Source: Gammaproteobacteria bacterium
Lineage (GTDB): Bacteria; Pseudomonadota; Gammaproteobacteria; Steroidobacterales; Steroidobacteraceae
Direction of reading: 5' to 3'
DNA: 40,819 nt
NCBI GenBank assembly: GCA_025355445.1
Contig: JANXZQ010000052.1
Span: 1-40,819, forward strand
The notes under the pieces are model-generated. The model did not search any database. It saw nothing but the letters and a program-made list of their open reading frames with translations, and had not been told where the DNA came from. The position numbers were made by a program, and so were the translations under genes. Numbering within the stretch: position 1 is the first letter of the stretch; each line of letters opens with the position of its first letter. This document shows, in pieces, positions 18,801-27,389 of this stretch.

Positions 18801-21800
18801 GCGGCGGCCGGCTTGGCGGCCACTGCAGGCACCGCCGCAACCGGCTCGGGTTGCTTCACCGGTGCAGGCATTGCGGCCGGCGCCGGTACGTGCAGCTTGG
18901 CGGTGGGTACTATCGCGGGAGCCGCCGCCAACTCAGCTATCCGCAGTGCATTGATCGGCGGCAGCCGGGCGCGCGACTGGGACCGCAGCGCACCGCCATC
19001 GCCGAGGAAGGCCGCCATGACTCTTTCTTGAGTTTCTAGGAAATGGCGCATGGTCTCAAAATATTCAGAAATCACGGAAGTGTCCGCTGTTCGTCTTTCA
19101 TCCATGGGTCGATCCTTTCTCCACGCTGTCATAGGTAAGTTGGGCATTCCAGGGGCGGCCGGCGCTTTTGCGGCTTGCGCTTTTGCGGCTTGCGATGGCA
19201 TGGCTAGGCCTGGTGCTGCGGCGAGCGACGCCGATGGCGCAAGCGCAAGCGGGGGCGCAACTGCCTCTGCATCCGCCGCCGCCGGTCGCAACGCGTCCCG
19301 TTCCTGCACTTGCTCGAGCGTCATGCCGACTTGCTGAACGGGCTGGCCGACGCGGCGCGCGCCGCTGCCATTGATCATCCAGGCGTGTTTCGAAATCGAT
19401 GTCGGCCGCAACAGACCGGTCTGGGCTGGGTCGCCGACGCGGCAATCGCGGCGCGCGAACAAGGGGGCGAGGTCGAGCTTTACCCCGGCGCACAGCAATT
19501 GGCCTATGCCGCCGAGCAGGCCCGCCAGGCCGCTGCCGTCGTCGACAGCGATGGCGGCGTGCGGCTGCTGGTCGAGGATTCGCGAGACCAAACGCGCCAG
19601 CACCGACTTCGGTCCGATCTCCAGGAACACGCGAGCGCCATCCGCATACATGGCTTCGATTTCTGCGACGAACTCGACGGGCTGCACCAGGTGCTCGGCC
19701 ATCTGATGTTTGACCTGCGCAGGGTCGGCGGAGTGCGTGCGTGCGGTGCTGTTGGAGTACACCGGACGGGTGGCCGGCGACCAGGGAGTCACGTCAATGA
19801 GCTGCGACAGTGCTTGCTGGGCGGGTCTGACCAAGCCGGAATGGAAGGCCGCGGCGACCGGAATCTCGGTGACTTCCATCTCCATCTGGCGCAACTTGAC
19901 GGCAGCCGCCTCAACGCCGGCGCGAGGACCTGAGATAACGCTTTGCAAAGGGGCGTTATGATTAGCCAAGACGACGCCCTCGATACCGGCGATGGCGCTT
20001 TCGACGCGTTCACGGGTCGCGTTTACCGCGGCCATCGTACCCAACTCCGCGCCCTCGGCGTGCGCGGCGTCGACGATGAAGCGTCCGCGAGCCGCGGACA
20101 GCCGCATCAAAGATTCGAAATCGATGGCGCCCGCGGCATGCAGTGCCACGAATTCGCCATAGCTGTGGCCGGCGAACATATCGGCCTGAAGACCCAAGGA
20201 CTGCATGAGGCGAAACAGTCCCGCTTCGACGGCACCCAGCGCCGGCTGCGCCACGTCGGTGCTGGCCAGCGACCGCTTTGCCTCGGCCTTCGCCGCCTCG
20301 TCATAGGCGCCGCGAGGGAAAATGAATTTGCTCAGCGCGGATGCTTGGCCGAAACGCACCCCAAAAGCCTCGTCAAGCAGCCGGTCGGCATCGGTGAGCG
20401 CATCTCGCACGAGATCGAAGTGCAGGGCGACTTCGCGCGCCATATTGGGATATTGGGAGCCTTGACCCGAGAACAACACCGCCACTTTGCCTGCGGGTTG
20501 CGCGGCATCGCCGTGAAAAACACCCACAGGCTTTGTCTTGGCCTCGCCGCGGAGGTAGCCCAAGGCGGCGCCGAGCTTGGTGCGCAAGTCGCTTGCGCTG
20601 CGCGCGACGATCGCCAGCGTCTGCCCTCTGGCAGCCCAGCGTGCCGCGAGGCTGGCGGCTGCATCGCGCAGGACCACAGCGTGCTGATCGGCGATGGCCC
20701 GGTTGAATGCTTCGACGTTCGACAGCAGGCCGGCGCGGTCGTTTTCGCTCCAGACGAACAGCTCGGCGCTCCAGGTATCACTCGCCGGCGGCCGCAACCA
20801 ATGACGATACTCGGCCCTGTACTCTTCGAGGACCACATGAAAATTCGTACCGCCGAAGCCGAAGGCGCTGCATGCCGCGCGCCGCGGCTGGCCGGCGCGC
20901 GCCAGCCAGGGCATGGCGTCATCGAGCAGATAAAGCGGTGCGGCGGCGTCCGCCAGAACGCCGTTCGGCGTGGCGACGTTGCTGTGTGGAGGAAGCACCC
21001 CATGGTGAAGCGCAAGCACTGACTTCATGAATCCGGCGGCGCCGGCCGTCGCCTTGGTGTGGCCGATCATGGTCTTCACCGAACCGATCACGGCCTGGCG
21101 CGGCGCGGTGTTCTGTTCGGCGATAAGTTGCGTGGTGCTTTCGAGTTCCGCGGTGTCGCCGGCGACGGTGCCCGTGCCGTGAGCTTCGAACAAATCCACC
21201 GATGCGGGGCCGAATCCCGCCATGGCGTAGGCGCGGCGCATGGCGCGCAGTTGACCGGCCGGCAGCGGGGCCGTCATGCCCTTCGCATTGCCGTCGCTGC
21301 TGGCGCCAACCCCTTTGATGACTGCATAAATGCGGTCGCCGTCGCGCTCGGCATCCGCCAGACGCTTCAAAGCGAGCATGGCGATACCCTCGCTGATGAC
21401 GATGCCGTCAGCACCCGTATCGAACGTGGAGCATCGGCCTCGCGGCGAGAGCGCCTGGGTCTTGCTGAAGCACAAATAGCCAAAGGGTCCCTGCACGGTA
21501 TCCAAACCGCCGGCGATGACGAAGTCGCTGCGGCCTGCGGCCAGTTCGGTCACCGCCTGATAAATCGCCGCGAGGGACGACGCGCAGGCCGCGTCAGTCG
21601 TGAGGTTCATGCCGCCGAAATTCAATCGGTTCGCGATTCGTCCGGCGGCGACATTGGGGAGGATGCCGGCGAACGAATCTTCGGTCCATTCCGGAAGACG
21701 ATCGGCCAGATCATGCGGCAAATCGCCGCTGAACCGTGGCAATTCCGAGCGCAGCCCATATTGCATGCCGACGTCGCCGATACCGCCGCTGGCACCGATG

Positions 21801-24202
21801 ATTACTGAGGCGCGTTCGCGATCGAACGGCTTGAGATGATAGCCGGCGTCCACCAGGGTCCTATGCGCCACTTCCAAGCCCATCAATTGCATGGGGTCCA
21901 CCGCTTCGATGGACTTCGGCGGCATGCCGTATTGAATCGGATCGAAGGCGAGATCATCGAGAAAGCCGCCCCACTTGGAGTAGATCTTGTCCTTAGCTTC
22001 GCGGTCGGCATCGAAATACAGGCGCCAATCCCAGCGGTGCGACGGGATTTCCGTAATTGCATCGACTTTGGTGAGAATGTTCTCCCAGAACTCGCGTGTG
22101 GTGTTGGCCTTGGGCAGAACGCACGCCATGCCTACGACGGCGATATCGGCGGGCACCGCGGCTGGTGAAGTTCGGCGCACCTCCTGCAGCTGTTGTTGGA
22201 ACTGCGCCACCACTGCCGCGGCACCCACGGTCACTTCTTGATGCAGCGAATGCAGATCCGTTATCTGATGCCGCAAAGTCGCGACTTGACCCAGCATGTA
22301 CATGCCTTCCTCATGCTGCTGCGCCGGCGGCAGGGTCTGCATGGCACCCTCTACGCCGTCGCGCTTGCGGCCCTTTGAGGCGATGCGCAGGCGGCCGAGG
22401 ATCAGCTCGTCGAGCAGCCGCCGGCTCTCGTCGGCCGGGACGCCGCTGCGACGCAGGGCCATGCGCTGGCGGAAAAAATCTCGCGCAAAAGGCGAATAGG
22501 CACAGCGGCTCGCGTGGCCGACGCCGGATTCGAGATTGACGGTGCGCGTGCAGTCGAGCACTTCTTGTTGGAACTGGCCGACGATGGAGCCGCTCGCGAC
22601 GATTTCTTTGGTAAAGAGATACGCGCTGCCCATCAAGATGCCGAGCTTCGCGCCGGCTGCCGCGAGCGGGGCGGTCATGATCTGGACCATGGCCGAGGAC
22701 ACCGGATCGTGAATGCCGCCGGCGAAGATGAGTTCTATCTCATCGCCGCGAACTTTGCAGGGCCCGAGTTCCGCCAAGATGCGGTCAACCATGGAACTCC
22801 ACAGTACGAAGCTCGACGTGGGGCCGATGTGACCGCCGCACTCACGACCCTCGAAAATGAAGCGGCGCGCTCCTTCCTGTAGAAAGGTAGGAATCAGATT
22901 GGCCGACGGCACATGTAGGAAAGTGGGCACACCGGCCTGCTCGAGCTGCACCGCTTGGTCCGGCCTGCCGCCCGCGATGATGGCGTAGGCCGGCGCGAAG
23001 CGGGCTGCGATGGCCAATTGCTCGTCAAGAAGCTCCTGCGGCGCGAAGCCGAGCAGGCCAATACCCCAGGGGCGCCCGGCCAGCAATTCGGAGGTCCGCT
23101 GCAGCAGTTCCTCCAACGGTTTGCCCTTGAGGACGGCGAAGGCAACCATCGGTAGGGCGCCGTCGGCGGCTACAGAGAGTGCGAATTCCGCCGTATCCGA
23201 GACGCGGGTCATCGGACCCTGGATGATCGGGAGGCGCACACCCATGGCTCGAGCCAGTGGCGCGCCCTCGGCAATGCTTTGGCAGCGATGGGCGGTGGCG
23301 GGATGCGTCTCGATGGCTGCATCGATGGCGCGCAACACAGCGCCGACGCTGCCGAAGCGTTTGCGCCACGGCGCCGCGAAGGCAACGTCCTGGCCGATGG
23401 GTAACAGCGCGTTGCTCGGATCCTGCCAGAGCGAACGGTCCGCGACCTGCATTCGAAGTTCTTCGTAATGCAGACCGTCACCCTCGGCGGCGAACCGCCT
23501 GGCCGCGGTCAGGCCCGGGCGCACCAGCAGCCGGAAGTACTCGCCGGCTTCGCCATGACCCACGGCGATCGTCTCGCTGCCGGACAACCGGCTGATTAGC
23601 GTAGCAAGGGCTTCCGGCAAGCGGATTTCGTCCATCAGCAGCAACTGGGAATCAAGGACACCGCCGGCGACGCCGAGCGCCGCGCACGCGGCCGCCACAT
23701 GCGGCGTGACACCGCCGCGAACGTACAGCGGCAAACTCGTGCGTCGGCGCCATTTCTGCAGCAGGATGAAGCTGCTGTCCTCGCCCACGAAGCCGCCGGC
23801 CTCATTGCCCTTCACGACCACGCCGCTACATGCCGCCAGCGCCGCTTCGCCCCATTCCGCGGACTTGACCTCGGCCAGCACCAGAACGTCGGCCCGGCGC
23901 GCAGCGGCAATCAATTCCGCACAGTCCGCCAGCATCTCCACGTCGACGATCAGCCATCGCATCCCGCGATCAAAATGGGAATGGAGAGCCGCAGCCAATG
24001 CGCTGTTGATCGAGTCGAGTTTCAAGCCGTACGGCGCACCGGCGTTCGCCGCAAGCCTGTCGAGCGCGGCCAGCAACACGGGCACATCCGCAGTCAATTC
24101 GCCATTCAGGATGCCCACACCGCCTGCGCGGGACGCGCAGATCGCGAGGCTAGCATCAGGAAGGCCGGCAGGCGTGTAAACGAATTTTACGAATTCGACC
24201 AT
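15887..24202 (-). CDS. Giant PUFA-synthase-like PKS: NMO-NMO-KS-AT-ACP-KR-DH
   Basis: A protein of about 2771 aa, first gene of the operon. Residues 1-230 form a degenerate nitronate-monooxygenase/PfaD-like barrel (GNEAGGFVG). Residues 320-600 form a second, complete one (IIQGPMTRVSD near 330, GRECGGHIG near 455, FAGGIHDP, MGSAYLFTKE), the likely flavin enoyl reductase. KS starts near 684, with DAACASSL (Cys near 873), EAHGTGT and MIGHTKATAG. AT follows from about 1240 (FSGQGSQYPNMA, GHSYGE near 1346, AAFHS). An Ala/Pro-rich linker leads to one ACP with the PfaA-like LGIDSIKRVEV (Ser near 1868). KR has ATGGARGIT (near 2172) and SDYATANE (near 2359). A C-terminal DH-like double hotdog has LDAAGQ near 2676, but no His in the usual place before LLPTAAAVELM. 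ATG 24202 is preceded by AGGGA at 6 bases; a TTG two codons earlier is less likely. Product unknown. Confidence 0.9.
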   Translation of the reverse strand: MVEFVKFVYTPAGLPDASLAICASRAGGVGILNGELTADVPVLLAALDRLAANAGAPYGLKLDSINSALAAALHSHFDRGMRWLIVDVEMLADCAELIAAARRADVLVLAEVKSAEWGEAALAACSGVVVKGNEAGGFVGEDSSFILLQKWRRRTSLPLYVRGGVTPHVAAACAALGVAGGVLDSQLLLMDEIRLPEALATLISRLSGSETIAVGHGEAGEYFRLLVRPGLTAARRFAAEGDGLHYEELRMQVADRSLWQDPSNALLPIGQDVAFAAPWRKRFGSVGAVLRAIDAAIETHPATAHRCQSIAEGAPLARAMGVRLPIIQGPMTRVSDTAEFALSVAADGALPMVAFAVLKGKPLEELLQRTSELLAGRPWGIGLLGFAPQELLDEQLAIAARFAPAYAIIAGGRPDQAVQLEQAGVPTFLHVPSANLIPTFLQEGARRFIFEGRECGGHIGPTSSFVLWSSMVDRILAELGPCKVRGDEIELIFAGGIHDPVSSAMVQIMTAPLAAAGAKLGILMGSAYLFTKEIVASGSIVGQFQQEVLDCTRTVNLESGVGHASRCAYSPFARDFFRQRMALRRSGVPADESRRLLDELILGRLRIASKGRKRDGVEGAMQTLPPAQQHEEGMYMLGQVATLRHQITDLHSLHQEVTVGAAAVVAQFQQQLQEVRRTSPAAVPADIAVVGMACVLPKANTTREFWENILTKVDAITEIPSHRWDWRLYFDADREAKDKIYSKWGGFLDDLAFDPIQYGMPPKSIEAVDPMQLMGLEVAHRTLVDAGYHLKPFDRERASVIIGASGGIGDVGMQYGLRSELPRFSGDLPHDLADRLPEWTEDSFAGILPNVAAGRIANRLNFGGMNLTTDAACASSLAAIYQAVTELAAGRSDFVIAGGLDTVQGPFGYLCFSKTQALSPRGRCSTFDTGADGIVISEGIAMLALKRLADAERDGDRIYAVIKGVGASSDGNAKGMTAPLPAGQLRAMRRAYAMAGFGPASVDLFEAHGTGTVAGDTAELESTTQLIAEQNTAPRQAVIGSVKTMIGHTKATAGAAGFMKSVLALHHGVLPPHSNVATPNGVLADAAAPLYLLDDAMPWLARAGQPRRAACSAFGFGGTNFHVVLEEYRAEYRHWLRPPASDTWSAELFVWSENDRAGLLSNVEAFNRAIADQHAVVLRDAAASLAARWAARGQTLAIVARSASDLRTKLGAALGYLRGEAKTKPVGVFHGDAAQPAGKVAVLFSGQGSQYPNMAREVALHFDLVRDALTDADRLLDEAFGVRFGQASALSKFIFPRGAYDEAAKAEAKRSLASTDVAQPALGAVEAGLFRLMQSLGLQADMFAGHSYGEFVALHAAGAIDFESLMRLSAARGRFIVDAAHAEGAELGTMAAVNATRERVESAIAGIEGVVLANHNAPLQSVISGPRAGVEAAAVKLRQMEMEVTEIPVAAAFHSGLVRPAQQALSQLIDVTPWSPATRPVYSNSTARTHSADPAQVKHQMAEHLVQPVEFVAEIEAMYADGARVFLEIGPKSVLARLVSRILDQQPHAAIAVDDGSGLAGLLGGIGQLLCAGVKLDLAPLFARRDCRVGDPAQTGLLRPTSISKHAWMINGSGARRVGQPVQQVGMTLEQVQERDALRPAAADAEAVAPPLALAPSASLAAAPGLAMPSQAAKAQAAKAPAAPGMPNLPMTAWRKDRPMDERRTADTSVISEYFETMRHFLETQERVMAAFLGDGGALRSQSRARLPPINALRIAELAAAPAIVPTAKLHVPAPAAMPAPVKQPEPVAAVPAVAAKPAAAAPVVAPAAATVAVAAATSATLELKTNGAGLTRDKLLDALLGIVEEKTGYPRDMLGLDQNLEADLGIDSIKRVEVVAALLKLLPDGYREALTQNRGKLNTQSTLNGIVSLITDAKVGGSAARPFDLAGAGEKADVVSHPTRLTMRSMLEPLTPAMGRRLTLGLFLLTRDSLGVADALAAGLRARGAEVRIIEVADLAEAPLLELCRGLGDTARVAGIVHLAALGAAPLGDAQGPAEWRTVIQIHEKSFFLLLRELQARLQQGAHVAAASALGGLYGRDQTSTGALQLQGGAPGTLKSLLEERADLRVKAIDLDPGRSAAQLAADLLGEIELDGGRQEIGYPAGRRTRFTTVGEAVQVDAARNAKLESLVVLATGGARGITAEVLRELARPGNTLVLTGRSKVSATESEETAHLADQEALRRHYVAQVRAGTLQLKPADVQRRVQSVIDLREVRANLADFRAAGATVEYHSVDVTDEAALGALIADIRGRLLRIDGVVHGAGVIEDKLLVDKASDSWSRVIETKLIGLLLLQKLVDARELKFFTVFSSVAGRYGNSGQSDYATANELMNRLCVALQARWGSRVAVSALCWGPWGATKFGAGMVTPETEAKFAKRGVLLVSASMGRRLFRDELSRATGSAVEVICGAGPWESQEAERGIIQAAPEAPRPQELGPLLGNSEIRTRPTGEKIIHVRLDSARHLYLQRPAAHGKSLLPTAAAVELMAEAARAVWPRWCVAEVRDLRVLRDVELDDGACEVQIHLSPPPYGSSEGFNVSAALKIDAGDGRLHTSFQCVLGLENSLPEASPAPRAAHNERLLTVSKAYGEWLARSARLQVIETIHGLSAAGSGAAVRGTEPSEWLSRGTSGDSRWIFDPALLDAAGQMITLWARAYRDQTALPVRYGRIVRYRDQFPARMHMEFTRTESPEPGTIRGNVVFFDDQGEPVLAIEELDGTANPSPAAAADRAGAAESALV

Positions 24203-24273
24203 CAGCAATCCCTAATGAAGGCGCACGGGCCGCCGAGACCCGCGCCGACTCGATTCGGAGCCGATCGACGCTG

Positions 24274-24302
24274 TTTATTTTTTACATCGTCCCTATCGTC
24301 AA
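24274..24302 (-). promoter_or_regulatory. Candidate promoter of the PKS operon
   Basis: On the minus strand, TTGACG (24302-24297), a 17-base spacer, and AATAAA (24279-24274). Match to sigma-70 consensus is 5/6 and 4/6 with ideal spacing. Transcription would start near 24267, about 65 bases before the ATG. It is the best match I found in an AT-rich gap, not a proven site. Confidence 0.45.
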
Positions 24303-24543
24303 AGTATCCCGCCCCTGTTCATCACGCAATCGCAACTGAACATAACACCGGGCTGTACATCGCGCTTTTTGAATCCCGTTAAAACAGTTTTTTCAACACG
24401 CTGCAAAAACAAATTTTCAGACGCGAACCATGAACATTCGAAAAGTGAGAGCAACTTCCGTGCCACGTATCAGCAGCACGAACTACACGCTGACCACTAA
24501 ACATAATGCATTGGCAAGTGACTGAAATCGTACACAGAGACAA

Positions 24544-24594
24544 GTGAGGCCGCGAATCTCAATGCCGAGGATTGAGCAATCGCGGTGATCTCAC
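24544..24594. other. Long imperfect inverted repeat
   Basis: Three nested complementary arms: GTGAG (24544-24548) with CTCAC (24590-24594), CCGCGA (24550-24555) with TCGCGG (24580-24585), and CTCAAT (24558-24563) with ATTGAG (24571-24576), around a 7-base loop. It lies about 70 bases beyond the stop of the TauE/SafE gene. No T run follows on either strand, so a plain intrinsic terminator is unlikely. A small structured RNA, a processed 3' end or an operator are alternatives. Confidence 0.45.
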
Positions 24595-24661
24595 CGGTTC
24601 TTCATGATGCAGCGATGAAGTGTCTATGCACTGCCGTGGGTCTTGTCGCCAAACGCAGACA

Positions 24662-25444
24662 TCAAGACGTCAGCAATTTCATCGAGACGACCACCAGGAT
24701 AACCGCAATCGTCGCGCGCATCCACACTTCAGGAGACTTGCTGCCGATCAACGTTCCGACCACGATGCCCGGAATCGAGCCGATCAATAAATTCAGCAGC
24801 AATTTTCCATCGACGTTGCCCATCAACAAATGGCCGGTGCCGGAAATGATCGCGAGTGGTATGGCGTGCACGATGTCGGTTCCCGCGAGACGTGATGGGT
24901 ACATGCGCAACGGGTAGAGATACAAGAGCATCACCGTACCCAGGGCACCGGCACCCACCGACGTGAGCGGCACGATGATTCCCAGAAGTACTCCGGCCAG
25001 CACGGTCAGCGCAGGTTGTGCCGCAATGAAGGCGGCGGTCGTCTTGACGCGCAGCCGTACCGCGAATGATTGAATTTTTTTGCGTGCCAGCATTGCGACC
25101 GCGGTCACCAGCAGCACGGCCCCGAGGGCATGAATGATGGTTCCGTGGGTGCTTTGAGCCGTGCGAGTCGCATTCATCCAGAGGAGCGTTAGGATGGCGG
25201 CCGGCACGCTGCCCAGGCTCATTCGCCGCATAACCTGCCAGTCGACGGTGCCTTTGTGGTTGTGGAGCGTGCCGCCGACCACCTTGGTAATCGCAGCAAA
25301 CCACAGATCGGTACCCACAGCGGTCGCCGGGGTAAAGCCGAAGAGTAGAACGAGAATCGGCGTCATCAATGAGCCGCCGCCAACCCCGGTCATACCCACT
25401 GCCGCACCGACGCCGAAACCGGCGATGACGTTGATTATATTCAT
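24662..25444 (-). CDS. TauE/SafE-family membrane permease
   Basis: A 260 aa inner-membrane protein of the TauE/SafE (DUF81) family, proposed to move sulfite, sulfoacetate or other sulfur-containing anions. About eight hydrophobic segments are visible. The family glycine motif AVGMTGVGGGSLMTPIL is at the N-terminus and a second, related half begins near LAGVLLGIIVPLTSVGAGALG, as expected from the internal duplication. It starts 49 bases after the stop of cysNC on the same strand, so it probably forms the third gene of a cysD-cysNC-permease operon. This placement suggests sulfate/sulfite traffic or relief of sulfite toxicity; transport direction and substrate cannot be read from the sequence. 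Confidence 0.85.
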   Translation of the reverse strand: MNIINVIAGFGVGAAVGMTGVGGGSLMTPILVLLFGFTPATAVGTDLWFAAITKVVGGTLHNHKGTVDWQVMRRMSLGSVPAAILTLLWMNATRTAQSTHGTIIHALGAVLLVTAVAMLARKKIQSFAVRLRVKTTAAFIAAQPALTVLAGVLLGIIVPLTSVGAGALGTVMLLYLYPLRMYPSRLAGTDIVHAIPLAIISGTGHLLMGNVDGKLLLNLLIGSIPGIVVGTLIGSKSPEVWMRATIAVILVVVSMKLLTS

Positions 25445-25493
25445 CCGATCGATTGACCTCGCCGTTGCGCCCGAGTCCGGCGTTTCCTCTGAG

Positions 25494-27389
25494 CTAAGTT
25501 CTCTCCTGCAACATCGCGATTACCCGGTCTGCGGCCTCATCGGCGCTGCACTCGACGGTATTGACGATGAGCTCGGGCGATTCAGGCGCTTCGTACGGTG
25601 AGTCGATCCCGGTAAAATTCTGTAGCTCACCGCGCCGCGCCTTTCGATACAGGCCCTTGACGTCCCGGGTTTCCGCCACGTCGAGCGGCGTATCGACGAA
25701 AATTTCGAGGAATTCGCCCGCGCCGACCAAGGCGCGCGCCATGTCGCGCTCGGCCCGAAAGGGTGAAATGAACGCCGTCAAAACGATCAAACCGGCGTCC
25801 ACCATGAGCCTCGCGACCTCGGCGACGCGGCGAATGTTCTCGACGCGATCGGCCTCTGTGAACCCCAGGTCCTTGTTCAGACCGTGCCTCAGGTTGTCGC
25901 CGTCGAGCAAGTAGCTGTGGCGGCCCATGGCGTGCAGCTTCTTTTCCACGAGATTGGCGATGGTGGACTTGCCCGCTCCTGAGAGGCCGGTGAACCAGAT
26001 CACGAGGGGCCGCTGGCCGAGCCGCTGCGCGCGCACTTCCTTGGTGACGTCGAGATGCTGAATATGAATGTTATGCGAGCGGCGCAGCGCGAATTGCAGC
26101 ATCCCCGCGCCCACCGTGTTGTTCGACATCCGGTCGATCAGAATGAAGCCGCCGGTGTCGCGGTTGTCGCCGTAGCTGTCGAAGGGCACCACCCGATCCA
26201 GTGCCAGGTTGCACACGCCGATCTCGTTGAGTTCCAGCCGCTTGGCGGCAAGATGCTCCATGGTATTTACATTGACCTTGTACTTCGGCTCCGACAGCGT
26301 GGCGCTGACGGTGCGCGCTCCCAGCTTCAGGAAATACTGTCGCCCCGGCAGCATGGGCTCGTCGTCCATCCAGATCACGGTGGCTTGAAACTGGTCCGCG
26401 ACCTCCGCGGGCGACGCCGCGGCCGAGATCACGTCGCCGCGGGAGATGTCGATTTCATCTTCTAATGTCACCGTAATCGATTGACCCGGCACGGCTAATG
26501 GCTGGTCAACACCTGCATTCACGATGCGCGCGATACGACTTTCCCGGCCCGATGGCTGCGCTCGGATGGGATCGCCGACGCGCACTACCCCGCTCGACAC
26601 CGTGCCGCAAAAGCCGCGGAAGTCGAGGTTCGGGCGATTGACCCACTGTACCGGCAGGCGCAGCGGCATGGTCTGCAAGCGGGTGTCGTCCAACTCGATG
26701 GTTTCCAGCAAGGCCAACAAGGTCGGTCCGTGGTACCAGGGCATGCGCGCGCTGGGTTCAACCATGTTGTCGCCGCGCAGCGCCGAGAGAGGTATCGCCG
26801 TAATGTCCGCCAGGCCGATTTGCGCCGCAAACGTGCGATATTCGTCTTCGATGCCGCGAAACACCTGCTCTGAATAGTCCATCAAGTCCATCTTGTTGAT
26901 GGCGAGGATCACTTTTCGCAGGCCGATGAGCGAAATCAGGTAGCTGTGCCGCCGTGTTTGAGTGAGCAGGCCCCGGCGTGCGTCCACGAGAATCACCGCG
27001 ACATCGGCGGTCGATGCGCCGGTGATCATATTTCGGGTGTATTGCTCATGCCCCGGCGTGTCGGCCACGATGAACTTGCGACGCTCGGTCGAGAAAAAGC
27101 GGTACGCGACGTCGATGGTGATGCCCTGTTCCCGCTCGGCGGCGAGGCCGTCCACCAGGAGGGCAAAATCGATCTCACCGCCCTGGGTGCCCCATTTTTT
27201 GGAGTCGGCTTCGACCGCGGCGAGCTGATCCTCGAACAGCATCTTCGATTCGTAGAGCAGGCGGCCGATCAGAGTGCTCTTGCCGTCGTCGACGCTGCCG
27301 CAGGTGATGAAACGCAGCAGACTCTTGTGCTCATGCTGATGCAGGTACTGCTCGATGTCGCCGGAGATGAGGTCTGCCACGTCCGCCAT
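25494..27389 (-). CDS. cysNC: Bifunctional sulfate adenylyltransferase subunit 1/APS kinase
   Basis: A 631 aa fusion. The N-terminal CysN GTPase drives ATP sulfurylase: G1 GSVDDGKST at residues 31-39, [20 protein letters not shown]. The C-terminal CysC part phosphorylates APS to PAPS: P-loop GLSGAGKST near 466-476, [20 protein letters not shown] and [13 protein letters not shown]. With CysD it turns sulfate and ATP into PAPS, the donor for reduction or for sulfotransferases. ATG 27389 shares one base with the cysD stop (TAATG); the longer frame upstream lies within cysD and is not expected to be used. The CysNC fusion is common in proteobacteria, including rhizobia (NodQ) and gammaproteobacteria. 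It is followed by the TauE/SafE permease. It is complete, and no key residue looks altered. Confidence 0.95.
   Translation of the reverse strand: MADVADLISGDIEQYLHQHEHKSLLRFITCGSVDDGKSTLIGRLLYESKMLFEDQLAAVEADSKKWGTQGGEIDFALLVDGLAAEREQGITIDVAYRFFSTERRKFIVADTPGHEQYTRNMITGASTADVAVILVDARRGLLTQTRRHSYLISLIGLRKVILAINKMDLMDYSEQVFRGIEDEYRTFAAQIGLADITAIPLSALRGDNMVEPSARMPWYHGPTLLALLETIELDDTRLQTMPLRLPVQWVNRPNLDFRGFCGTVSSGVVRVGDPIRAQPSGRESRIARIVNAGVDQPLAVPGQSITVTLEDEIDISRGDVISAAASPAEVADQFQATVIWMDDEPMLPGRQYFLKLGARTVSATLSEPKYKVNVNTMEHLAAKRLELNEIGVCNLALDRVVPFDSYGDNRDTGGFILIDRMSNNTVGAGMLQFALRRSHNIHIQHLDVTKEVRAQRLGQRPLVIWFTGLSGAGKSTIANLVEKKLHAMGRHSYLLDGDNLRHGLNKDLGFTEADRVENIRRVAEVARLMVDAGLIVLTAFISPFRAERDMARALVGAGEFLEIFVDTPLDVAETRDVKGLYRKARRGELQNFTGIDSPYEAPESPELIVNTVECSADEAADRVIAMLQERT

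Larger units (their letters stand above)
24203..24661. other. Noncoding gap upstream of the PKS operon
   Basis: A 459-base gap of clearly lower GC than its surroundings, particularly 24270-24500 with several A/T runs. It holds the candidate PKS promoter (24274-24302) and, at the far end, a long imperfect hairpin (24544-24594). I see no convincing coding frame or tRNA. The AT-rich block is a plausible binding region for a nucleoid protein or regulator. Confidence 0.5.

Noticed and set aside
11364-23700. Long open frames on the plus strand opposite the two PKS genes (several of 200-430 codons)
   Set aside because: They lie wholly antisense to well-supported domains, are rich in Arg/His/Gly as expected for GC-rich shadows, and show no domain motifs or ribosome sites.
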